Origin: JASFRI01 sp050115015
Lineage (GTDB): Bacteria; Acidobacteriota; Polarisedimenticolia; CBDVAL01
NCBI GenBank assembly: GCA_050115015.1
Contig: JASFRI010000077.1
Location: 1-12,925 of the forward strand
Length of the DNA stretch: 12,925 nucleotides
Reading direction: 5' to 3'
The notes under the pieces are model-generated. The model worked only from the letters and a program-made list of their open reading frames with translations, did no database searches and was not told where the DNA came from. Made by a program: the position numbers and the translations under genes. Below are positions 1-6,258 of this stretch, piece after piece. How positions within the stretch are numbered: the first letter of the stretch is position 1; each line of letters begins with the position of its first letter.

Positions 1-1
1 C

Positions 2-1906
2 GTCGTCCGTCTGGACGGGGGCTGTACCGGCTCCTTCGCCTCGGCCGACGGCCTCGTCCTGACGAACAACCACTGCACCTGGGGCTGCATCCGCAACCTG
101 TCCAGCGCGGAACACAACCTCTCCGAGGAGGGCTTCCTGGCGCACGGCCGCGACGAGGAGCTCGTCTGCCCCGGCATGCGCATCTCGGTCCTGAAGGAGA
201 CGGAGGAGATCACCGAGAGGATCGAGAAGGCGACGCAGGGCAAGGGGGAGACCGAGGCCAACGAGGCGCGCAAGGCGGAGCTGACCCGTCTCGAGAAGGC
301 GTGCGAGGAGGAGAGCGAGAGCGGCCTGCGCTGCGAGTCGGTGACGCTGTACCACGGCGGTCAGTACTTCCTGTACAAGTACCGGCGTTACGACGACGTG
401 CGGCTCGTCTTCTCCCCCGAGCTGCCGATCACGGCGTTCGGCGGCGACCCCGACAACTTCAACTTCCCGCGCTGGTGCCTGGACATGTCGCTGCTACGGG
501 TCTACGAGGACGGCAAGCCGGCCTCGATCGAGACCTTCCTGCCGTGGCGCCGCTCGGGCCCGGAGGCGGGCGAGGCGGTGTTCGTGGCCGGCCACCCGGG
601 CTCGACCCGGCGGCTGGATACCGTCGCCCAGCTCGAGCACCTGCGCGCGAGCATGCTTCCCCAGTGGCTCCTCCTCGCATCCGAGCTCCGCGGCCGGATG
701 GTCGAGTGGGGCCGGACCGGGGACGAGCCGGCGCGGATCGTCCAGCAGCGCATCCTGGGGCTCGAGAACGGCATCAAGGTGCGCCGGAACCAGCTCGCAG
801 CGCTCATGGACGACCAGCAGATGGAGCGCAAGCGTCAGGCGGAGGCCGAGATGCGCCGGGCCGTCCAGGCCGACCCGGAGCTCGAGAAGCTCTATGGCTC
901 CGCCTGGGACGACGTCGCGCGTTCCATCGCCACCTACCGGACCTTCGAGGATCGCTACCGTTTCCTGGAGGGAGGGTACGGCCTCCGCGCGAGCCTGGTA
1001 CGCTACGCCGAGACGCTGGTCCGCGGTGCGGCGGAGCGCCAGAAGCCGAACGAGAAGCGGCTACGGGAGTACCGGGAGACGGCGCTGCCGCGGGTGGAGC
1101 AGCGCCTGCTGGCACCGGTGCCGATCGAGGACGGCTACGAGAAGTTGGTCCTCGCCTTCGGGCTGGACAAGATGCGCGAGTGGCTGGGGCCCGACGATCC
1201 GACGGTGCGGATGATCCTCGGGATGGAGTCCCCCGAGGGGCTGGCCGAGCGCCTCGTCGCCGGCACCCGCCTGGACGACGTCGCGTACCGCCGCGAATTG
1301 TGGGAGGGCGGCGCCGCGGCGGTGGAGGCCTCCGACGATCCCCTGATCCTGCTCGTCCGGAAGGTCGACCCGGAGGCGCGGGCGCTCCGGGAACGCTACG
1401 AGGACGAGGTCGAGGCGGTGCAGGACGCCGCCACCGAGAAGATCGCCCGCGCACGGTTCGCGCTGCGCGGCACCGCCGTCTACCCGGATGCGACCTTCAC
1501 GCTGCGGGTCACGTACGGCACCGTCGCCGGCTGGGAGGAGAAGGGCGAGCCCGTGCCCCCCTTCACCCATGTCGAGCGGCTCTACGAGCGGACCACCGGC
1601 GAGGATCCCTTCCGGCTGCCGGAGAGCTGGATCGAGGCCAAGACGAAGCTCGACCCCGGGCTCCCGTTCAACCTCGTGGCGACCACCGACATCGTCGGCG
1701 GCAACTCGGGCAGCCCCATGATCGATGTGCAGGGGCGTCTGGTCGGCCTGGCCTTCGACGGCAACATCCACTCCATCGCCGGCTCCTACTGGTTCGACAT
1801 CTCGAAGAACCGGACGGTCGCGGTCCACCCGGCGATCATGCTGACGGCGATGGAGACGATCTACGGGGCGGACGACCTGCTGCGGGAGCTGCAGATCGTC
1901 CCGTGA
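2..1906 (+). CDS. S46 family serine dipeptidyl-peptidase (DPP7/DPP11-like), 5' end missing
   Basis: This is a secreted or periplasmic peptidase that would remove dipeptides from the N-termini of peptides. The frame is open from base 2, so the gene starts upstream of the window; 634 residues plus a TGA stop are visible, and family members are usually about 700 long. Visible residues start with GGCTGSFASADGLVLTNNHC, and the catalytic His is window residue 24 (codon 71-73). The catalytic Asp is residue 161 in FPRWCLD (codon 482-484), just after the conserved FGGDPDNF. The nucleophile Ser is residue 569 in GGNSGSP (codon 1706-1708). The residue 18 after this Ser, which in the family separates acidic-specific DPP11 (Arg) from DPP7 (Gly), is Gly 587 here, which suggests hydrophobic P1 preference (inference). 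The middle, about residues 180-480, is the charged helical region typical of S46. The signal peptide cannot be seen. The family call is very firm, the specificity call moderate. Confidence 0.95.
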   Translation, partial: VVRLDGGCTGSFASADGLVLTNNHCTWGCIRNLSSAEHNLSEEGFLAHGRDEELVCPGMRISVLKETEEITERIEKATQGKGETEANEARKAELTRLEKACEEESESGLRCESVTLYHGGQYFLYKYRRYDDVRLVFSPELPITAFGGDPDNFNFPRWCLDMSLLRVYEDGKPASIETFLPWRRSGPEAGEAVFVAGHPGSTRRLDTVAQLEHLRASMLPQWLLLASELRGRMVEWGRTGDEPARIVQQRILGLENGIKVRRNQLAALMDDQQMERKRQAEAEMRRAVQADPELEKLYGSAWDDVARSIATYRTFEDRYRFLEGGYGLRASLVRYAETLVRGAAERQKPNEKRLREYRETALPRVEQRLLAPVPIEDGYEKLVLAFGLDKMREWLGPDDPTVRMILGMESPEGLAERLVAGTRLDDVAYRRELWEGGAAAVEASDDPLILLVRKVDPEARALRERYEDEVEAVQDAATEKIARARFALRGTAVYPDATFTLRVTYGTVAGWEEKGEPVPPFTHVERLYERTTGEDPFRLPESWIEAKTKLDPGLPFNLVATTDIVGGNSGSPMIDVQGRLVGLAFDGNIHSIAGSYWFDISKNRTVAVHPAIMLTAMETIYGADDLLRELQIVP

Positions 1907-2108
1907 CCCCAAAACCGGACCCGGGCCGTGGCGACGGGATCCCGTTCACGAATAATGGGGACGCATCGAGGTGCCGCGCCGACAGCGCGCGCGACCGGGA
2001 CGCCACCCGCGGGCTCTGTGCGGAGCAGCGCTGTTCCTTAGGGGGCGGAACGAAGCCGGCGCCGTTGCGGCGACGGCCGAACACCACCGTATTCGTGAAT
2101 TGAGCCGA
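1907..2108. other. Convergent intergenic region with palindrome and inverted repeat
   Basis: This 202-bp stretch lies between the stop codons of two convergent genes. No credible gene is seen. It holds a 12-bp perfect palindrome ACGGGATCCCGT (1934-1945), a 10-bp inverted repeat at its two ends (1945-1954 and 2090-2099), and a small GC hairpin CGCCG-TTG-CGGCG (2060-2072). No T-tract follows any hairpin on either strand, so a classical rho-independent terminator is not supported. Confidence 0.6.
1945..2099. repeat. 155-bp unit bounded by 10-bp inverted repeat (possible REP/RAYT-type relic)
   Basis: TTCACGAATA at 1945-1954 is repeated in exact inverse as TATTCGTGAA at 2090-2099. The arms are AT-rich islands in very GC-rich DNA and sit at the outer edges of the intergenic gap. 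Just inside the left arm is AATGGGGACG. A GTG at 1971 opens a frame beginning VPRRQRARPG, loosely like the MPRRxR...PG start of REP-associated Y1 transposases (RAYTs), and RGRN follows at about the distance of the RAYT RGNN. The frame runs out of the element without any transposase catalytic motif. Reading: a decayed or internally deleted small mobile element. Chance or a local regulatory structure remain possible. Confidence 0.35.
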
Positions 2109-3440
2109 TCAGGGGGCGGCGGCCAGCGCGTAGAGGTGGCTCGTCCCCCGGAGATAGAGGGTGTCGTCGACGATGGCCGGGGAGGCGTCGAAATGGTCCT
2201 CAAGCCGGTTCGTCGCCAGCACCTCGCACTCGCCCGCATCCCTCAGGACGGCCGTCGTCCCGTCGCGCCCCAGGATGTAGACCCGGCCTGCGGCCGCGAC
2301 GGGGGAGGCCCAGACGCCGTCCAGCCCCTCGATCCGGGTCTGGGGCACGAGCACGTCCCCGTTCCGGGCGTCCAGCACGGTCAGGATGTTCTTGAGGTGC
2401 TTGAGGACGTAGAGCCGGTCCCCCGACAGCAGCAGTGACGGCACGTACGGCGTGTCCTGATCGTAGGTCCAGCGCATGGCCTCCGTGTCGTTGACGGTCC
2501 CCTTTGCCCGGGCCAGATCGATCGCCTGGAGCATGGTCCCCCGGTAGCCGCTGGTGAGGTAGACCACGCTCTCCCGGCGCAGCGGCGAGGGGATCACGTT
2601 TGCGGTCAATCCCGAGGCCCTCCAGACCTCCTCCCCGGTCCGCAGGTCGTAGCCGCGGCTGTGGCCGCTTCCCGGCACGACCACCTGGGGCCGCTCCAGG
2701 TCGGCGGCGATCAGCGGTGTGGCCCAAGTGGTGACCTCGTCGGGACGGCTCATCCGCCAGCGCTCCTCGCCGGTATCCGCGTCCAGGGCAACCACGAAGG
2801 AGTTCTCCTCCTGATCCCATGTGATGACGACCGTGTCGTCGTGCAGTGCCGGCGAGCTTCCCTCCCCGAAATGGTTGCGGGTGTGTGCCTCTCCCAGATC
2901 GACCTTCCACAGAAGGTCCCCGTCCAGATCGTAGGCGTAGGTCCCCTGGGATCCGAAGTGGGCGATGAGGCGCTTCCCGTCGGTCACCGGCGAGGCCGAG
3001 GCCCAGGAAGCGTCGATGTGATGCGCCTCGTGCGGCACGAGCTCCGCGGCGGTCCGCTCCCATAGCGTCTTCCCCGTCGTCCGGTCCAGGGCGAGCACCA
3101 CGAAGCGATGCGGGACGGGCTCGACGGAGGGAGGCCAGTCGGACTTCGCCGCCGCGGCGGAGCGGGATTCCTCGTACGCCTTCTCGTCGGCAGGGATCGC
3201 CGTGAGGAGAAAGAGGCGGTCCCCCCAGATCACCGGAGTGGACAGGCCGCGGCCGGGGAGCTCGACCTTGAACCGCAGGTTCTCCGTCTCGCTCCAGGAG
3301 ACCGGCGGCTCGCCGTGCGGCGCCACGCCGCTCCCCAGCGGACCGCGCCAGGCGGGCCAGCTCCGCAGGGCCTCGTCGGCGGCGGGGGCCAGGGGCCCCG
3401 CCAGGGTCAGCAGAAGGAAGAGGATCGCCGGTCGGTTCAT
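2109..3440 (-). CDS. Secreted PQQ-like beta-propeller repeat protein
   Basis: The 443-residue product begins MNRPAILFLLLTLAGPLAPA, a clear signal peptide with likely cleavage after APA near residue 20, so it should be exported. The mature part starts with the SWPAWRGPLGSG motif common in PQQ-like propeller proteins (BamB/YfgL-like fold). Repeated blade strands follow, such as LDRTTGKTLWE, YDLDGDLLWKVDL, LDADTGEERWRM, YDLRTGEEVWRASG and LDARNGDVLVP. Each has the D-x-x-T/N-G-x-x-x-W pattern of PQQ-type blades. No PQQ-dehydrogenase catalytic or cofactor motif was recognised, so it is probably a binding or scaffold protein and not an alcohol dehydrogenase. The ATG start is supported by AGGAGG at 3449-3454 with 8-nt spacing. 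It is transcribed alone, divergent from the glycosyltransferase gene and convergent with the peptidase gene. The fold call is firm; the biological role is unknown. Confidence 0.88.
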   Translation of the reverse strand: MNRPAILFLLLTLAGPLAPAADEALRSWPAWRGPLGSGVAPHGEPPVSWSETENLRFKVELPGRGLSTPVIWGDRLFLLTAIPADEKAYEESRSAAAAKSDWPPSVEPVPHRFVVLALDRTTGKTLWERTAAELVPHEAHHIDASWASASPVTDGKRLIAHFGSQGTYAYDLDGDLLWKVDLGEAHTRNHFGEGSSPALHDDTVVITWDQEENSFVVALDADTGEERWRMSRPDEVTTWATPLIAADLERPQVVVPGSGHSRGYDLRTGEEVWRASGLTANVIPSPLRRESVVYLTSGYRGTMLQAIDLARAKGTVNDTEAMRWTYDQDTPYVPSLLLSGDRLYVLKHLKNILTVLDARNGDVLVPQTRIEGLDGVWASPVAAAGRVYILGRDGTTAVLRDAGECEVLATNRLEDHFDASPAIVDDTLYLRGTSHLYALAAAP

Positions 3441-3467
3441 TGGATGAGCCTCCTGTGGTGGCGGATC

Positions 3468-3481
3468 GGCGCTCAGTATAG
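3468..3481 (-). promoter_or_regulatory. Putative -10 element for the PQQ-propeller gene
   Basis: Read on the minus strand this is CTATACTGAGCGCC, containing TATACT (5 of 6 to TATAAT) at 3475-3480. It lies about 34 bp before the start codon, giving a leader of roughly 28 nt that includes the AGGAGG site. No good -35 hexamer is visible at 16-18 bp. The same 14-mer, 12 of 14 identical, occurs in front of the opposite gene. Confidence 0.45.
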
Positions 3482-3614
3482 TCTACCCCGTCGCCGTGAG
3501 GCGGACGGAATCTACTGGCCCCCGCATCCCATCGAAACGGACGGCGTCGGAGAAGCCCGATGCGAACCGGTGTGCGCCGGCCAGCCCCGCGGTGGCACTC
3601 CATCGGGGCGCCCG

Positions 3615-3628
3615 CTATAGTGAGCCCC
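3615..3628 (+). promoter_or_regulatory. Putative -10 element for the glycosyltransferase gene
   Basis: CTATAGTGAGCCCC contains TATAGT (3616-3621), 5 of 6 to TATAAT, and matches the minus-strand box at 3468-3481 in 12 of 14 positions. It would give a leader of about 110 nt before the ATG at 3736. The -35 position carries only TGGCAC, a weak match to TTGACA. Confidence 0.45.
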
Positions 3629-3735
3629 GCTGCACCTGGGATGCACCACTGGCACCGGCCGCGGACCCCTCGTCGGCTTTCCGCCGCGGTTCTCACCCCG
3701 ACGCCGCCGCTCCGCCGGCAACGGAAGGAACGTGG

Positions 3736-4851
3736 ATGGCCGAAGCGATACGCCTCGGGCTCGTGATCGGACAGCTCGTCCAGGGCGGGGCGGAGCGCCA
3801 GCTCCTGACGCTCCTGGAGGGGATCCGGCGCGAACGCTTCCAGCCCACCGTGTTCTGCCTGTCCGATCTCGTGGAGCCGATGGGACCTCTCGTCCGGGCC
3901 ACCGGGACCGAGGTCGTGGTGGTCCCCCGGAGGGGACACTTCGACCTATCCCGGGTGTTCCGCCTCGCCCGGGAGATCCGGGAGCGTCGCATCCAGCTGC
4001 TGCATGCCTACCTGCTCGAGGCGAACATCTATGCCGGCCTGGCCCGGCTCCGGACCGGCCGGATTCCCTTGATCACCTCGAACCGCAACGCCGCCCCATC
4101 GAGGAACCGTGTGCGCCATGTGTTTGACCGCTGGGGCCTCGCGCGCGGCGCCCGAATCCTCGTCAACTCCGAGGACCTGCTGCGCTTCACCCGATCCGAG
4201 TATGGCCTCCCCCCGGAGCGCTTCGAGCTGGTCTACAACGGCCTCGACATCGACCGGTTCGAGGCCGCCAGCCGGGATGAGGAACTCCGCGGGGAGCTTG
4301 GTGCCGGCCCGGAGGAGCTGCTCGTCGGGACGGTGGGTCGCCTCGTGGCCCAGAAGAACCCCGAGCTCTTCCTGGAGGTCGCCAACCGGGTGGCCACAGG
4401 CCGCCCGGAGACCCGCTTCGTCTGGGTCGGGACCGGCGAGATGGAGAGCTGGATGGCCGGCGAGCTGCGCCGGAGGGGGCTGGACCCGGTGGTCCGTCTG
4501 GCAGGGGCCCGTCCCGACGTCCCCCGCGTTCTCAAGGCGCTCGACCTGGTCCTGCAGACGTCCCGGGCGGAGGGCCTCCCGAACGTGGTCCTGGAGGCGA
4601 TGGCGGCCGGCCGGCCCGTGGTCGCCACCGACGTGGGGGGGACGCGCGAGCTTCTCGACGGCCTGGGCCCCCTGTGCCCCGCCGGGGCGGTCGACCCGCT
4701 CGTCGATGCCATCCTGGAGATGCTGGACGATCCGGAGCAGCGGCGCCTCGCGGGCGAGGCCGGCCGGCGGCGTGCAGAGGCGTCGTTCTCCGCCGCGGCG
4801 ATGGTGCAGCGCATGGAGCAGCTCTACGAAACTGTCCTGCAGGGCCGATAG
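3736..4851 (+). CDS. GT4-family glycosyltransferase (GT-B fold)
   Basis: The 371-residue product is predicted to be a cytoplasmic retaining glycosyltransferase using a nucleotide sugar to extend a polysaccharide, lipid or small-molecule acceptor. The N-terminal domain (about 1-180) has the acceptor-side glycine motif GGAERQL (residues 17-23) and HAYLLEANIYAG (90-101). The C-terminal donor domain has VGTVGRLVAQKNPEL (197-211), then SRAEGLPNVVLEAMAAGRPV, which holds the GT4 E-x7-E pair E279 and E287, then DVGGTRELL. The ATG at 3736 was chosen because GGAAGGA (3723-3729) precedes it and the protein then begins exactly at the first Rossmann strand (RLGLVIGQLVQGG). The frame is open further upstream but that part is not protein-like. 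It is not next to other glycan genes, so donor and acceptor cannot be inferred. Confidence 0.92.
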   Translation: MAEAIRLGLVIGQLVQGGAERQLLTLLEGIRRERFQPTVFCLSDLVEPMGPLVRATGTEVVVVPRRGHFDLSRVFRLAREIRERRIQLLHAYLLEANIYAGLARLRTGRIPLITSNRNAAPSRNRVRHVFDRWGLARGARILVNSEDLLRFTRSEYGLPPERFELVYNGLDIDRFEAASRDEELRGELGAGPEELLVGTVGRLVAQKNPELFLEVANRVATGRPETRFVWVGTGEMESWMAGELRRRGLDPVVRLAGARPDVPRVLKALDLVLQTSRAEGLPNVVLEAMAAGRPVVATDVGGTRELLDGLGPLCPAGAVDPLVDAILEMLDDPEQRRLAGEAGRRRAEASFSAAAMVQRMEQLYETVLQGR

Positions 4852-4900
4852 GGCAGCCGGGGACCCTCCACCTCGAGACCCTGGCGACCGCGGGCTGCCC
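4851..4900 (+). terminator. Hairpin just after the glycosyltransferase stop; weak terminator candidate
   Basis: GGGCAGCC at 4851-4858 pairs perfectly with GGCTGCCC at 4893-4900 around a 34-nt loop. It begins at the last base of the TAG stop. No T-run follows, so intrinsic termination is doubtful; it may instead stabilise the 3' end or be chance. Confidence 0.25.
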
Positions 4901-5123
4901 GACACGTCGTGACCCTTCTCAGGGCCAGCGCCGGGACCTGGACGGTCGGTCGATGAGCCTCGGTGATCGGGGCACCGACGGATCGCACCTCCTCGCGCGG
5001 GCGCGGACCTGCGGTTCGCAAGTCGCTGTTCGGCGCGAAGATCACCCGGTCCGGACGCTCCCGGTGCACGGAGGGAGAGACCGGACGGTTAACGCTCGGC
5101 CCTCCGCACCCGTCCTGTCGAAC
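4852..5123 (+). other. Intergenic gap before the dioxygenase/sigma cluster
   Basis: This 272-bp region lies between the glycosyltransferase stop and the first gene of the next cluster. Apart from the hairpin at its left end I see no gene, tRNA or convincing sigma-70 promoter. No clear GGAAC-type ECF -35 box was recognised either. The cluster's promoter should lie here but cannot be pinpointed by eye. Confidence 0.5.
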
Positions 5124-5726
5124 ATGAGGCGTTCCGTCCCTCCGACACCCATCCTGTTGCCGATCCTCGCCCTGCTGACGGCGGCGGCCGTCGGGGCGGC
5201 GGTCGACCCGGATTGGCTTCGCCTGTGGCTCCGGGTCCAGGAGGACCGGCCAGCGGAGCCCGGCACGATCGGGCGGATCGCCCCGATGGACGAGCCCGGG
5301 GTTCCGCTCGTCATCCACGGACGGGTGTTCGCTCCCGACGGCGAGACTCCCGTCCCGGACGTGATCGTCTTCGCGTACCATACCGATCGTCACGGCAAGT
5401 ACTCCGGCGCCGACGGCACCTCCTGGCGGCTCCGGGGCTGGGCGAGGACGGGAGCCGCCGGCCGGTTCGAGCTGCACACGATCCGTCCCGGCCCCTATCC
5501 GGGCCGACGGGTCCCGGCGCACGTTCATTTCACCTTCGAGGACCCCGTGCGTGGTCGACAGCTTTCGCCCTCCCTTCGCTTCGCGGATGATCCCCTCGTG
5601 GGTGCGGAGGAGCGGAAAAGGTCGACTGCCGCCGGCCGGTTCGGTAGCGTGTGTGACGTGGAGATGAAGGACGGTGTCGTTCACGTGACGTTCCGCGTCA
5701 GGCTGAAGCCCCGGCCCGATTTCTGA
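5124..5726 (+). CDS. Exported intradiol ring-cleavage dioxygenase-like protein
   Basis: The 200-residue product has an N-terminal signal sequence: MRRSVPP, then a hydrophobic run to about residue 26 ending VGAA. The domain that follows resembles the catalytic beta-sandwich of catechol 1,2- and protocatechuate 3,4-dioxygenases. All four candidate Fe(III) ligands are visible: Tyr93 in DRHGKYSG, Tyr125 in RPGPYPG, and His133 and His135 in PAHVHF. Intradiol enzymes open catechol rings between the two hydroxyls. This one lacks the N-terminal dimer domain of catechol dioxygenases and is predicted to act outside the cytoplasm, so its substrate is unknown. The ATG at 5124 was chosen because it precedes the signal peptide, though no good Shine-Dalgarno is visible. 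It ends 10 bp before the sigma-factor gene, suggesting one transcript. Ligand conservation argues for a live metal site; catalytic activity is inference. Confidence 0.85.
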   Translation: MRRSVPPTPILLPILALLTAAAVGAAVDPDWLRLWLRVQEDRPAEPGTIGRIAPMDEPGVPLVIHGRVFAPDGETPVPDVIVFAYHTDRHGKYSGADGTSWRLRGWARTGAAGRFELHTIRPGPYPGRRVPAHVHFTFEDPVRGRQLSPSLRFADDPLVGAEERKRSTAAGRFGSVCDVEMKDGVVHVTFRVRLKPRPDF

Positions 5727-5736
5727 CCATGCTTCC

Positions 5737-6258
5737 GTGACGGACGAGAGCACGGACCCCACGACGCTCGTCGTCGCCGCGCGTGATGGGGACGCCGCCG
5801 CCTTCGCCATGCTCTACCGGCGCTTCGGCCGTCTCGTCCACGCCGTCCTGCTCTCCCGCCTCCCACCGGACGACGCCGCGGACCTCACGCAGGACGTGTT
5901 CACCCAGGCCTGGAGCCGGCTGCACACGCTCCGGAAGCCCTCTGCGTTCGCCGGGTGGGTGGCGGCCATCGCCCGGCGCCGAGCAGCGGATCACCTGCGG
6001 AGCCGTATCCCTCACGACGAACTCGACGACGGGCTTCCCGAGGCCGAGCGACAGACCGGAACGCTGCAGGCACGGGAGGTCCTCGCCGCGATCCGTTCCT
6101 TGCCCGAGACCTACCGGGAGACGCTGCTCCTCCGGCTCGTCGAGGGACACTCCGGCCCCGAGATCGCAACGCTGACGGGGCTGACGCCGGGATCGGTACG
6201 GGTCAATCTTCACCGGGGCTTCAAGCTCCTCCGACAGCGACTGGGAGCATGCACATGA
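5737..6258 (+). CDS. ECF-type RNA polymerase sigma factor
   Basis: The 173-residue product has the two-domain plan of extracytoplasmic-function sigma factors. Region 2 spans about residues 18-90 and includes DDAADLTQDVFTQAW and the -10 recognition segment WVAAIARRRAADHLRS. Region 4 spans about 118-170 and includes LPETYRETLLLRLVEGHS and the helix-turn-helix GPEIATLTGLTPGSVRVNLH. No region 1 or 3 is present. It would direct RNA polymerase to a small regulon in response to an envelope signal. GTG at 5737 is the first in-frame start; an ATG at 5729 is in another frame and stops at once. No Shine-Dalgarno is visible, so translation may be coupled to the dioxygenase stop 10 bp upstream. Its 3' end overlaps the FecR-like gene by ATGA, the usual arrangement for a sigma factor and its anti-sigma partner. 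Confidence 0.93.
   Translation: MTDESTDPTTLVVAARDGDAAAFAMLYRRFGRLVHAVLLSRLPPDDAADLTQDVFTQAWSRLHTLRKPSAFAGWVAAIARRRAADHLRSRIPHDELDDGLPEAERQTGTLQAREVLAAIRSLPETYRETLLLRLVEGHSGPEIATLTGLTPGSVRVNLHRGFKLLRQRLGACT
6243..6247 (+). promoter_or_regulatory. Shine-Dalgarno deciding the FecR-like start
   Basis: GGGAG lies inside the end of the sigma-factor gene, 7 nt before the ATG at 6255. The in-frame ATG at 6249 is only 1 nt away and so is unlikely to be used. This supports the ATGA-overlap start. Confidence 0.55.

Larger units (their letters stand above)
3441..3735. other. Divergent intergenic promoter region
   Basis: This 295-bp gap separates the divergent PQQ-propeller and glycosyltransferase genes. 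An open frame continues upstream of the glycosyltransferase start to 3496, but its Pro/Arg/Ala-rich translation looks like random GC-rich sequence and lies before the ribosome binding site, so I treat it as non-coding. The gap holds the two -10-like boxes listed separately. Nothing else recognisable was seen. Confidence 0.6.

Noticed and set aside
301..2103. 600-codon plus-strand frame overlapping the S46 gene in another frame
   Set aside because: The translation is low-complexity Arg/Pro/Gly/Ala, while the S46 frame carries the full catalytic triad; only the intergenic tail was considered further, as a possible element relic.
3593..3598. TGGCAC as a sigma-54 -24 element
   Set aside because: No GC/TTGC -12 element lies at the required spacing, so it does not form a sigma-54 promoter.
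3496..3735. 80-residue N-terminal extension of the glycosyltransferase
   Set aside because: The extension is not protein-like, precedes a good ribosome binding site, and would overlap the -10-like box; GT4 proteins start at the strand found at 3736.
2200..3939. 579-codon minus-strand frame across the PQQ gene and into the glycosyltransferase gene
   Set aside because: It crosses two well-supported genes and a promoter region and shows no domain.
4990..5035. GCGGTTCGCAAGTCGC resembling a tRNA T-arm
   Set aside because: No acceptor stem, anticodon arm or D-arm could be found around it.
4674..5123. 150-residue N-terminal extension of the dioxygenase-like protein
   Set aside because: It overlaps the conserved end of the glycosyltransferase gene in another frame and would bury the signal peptide in the interior.
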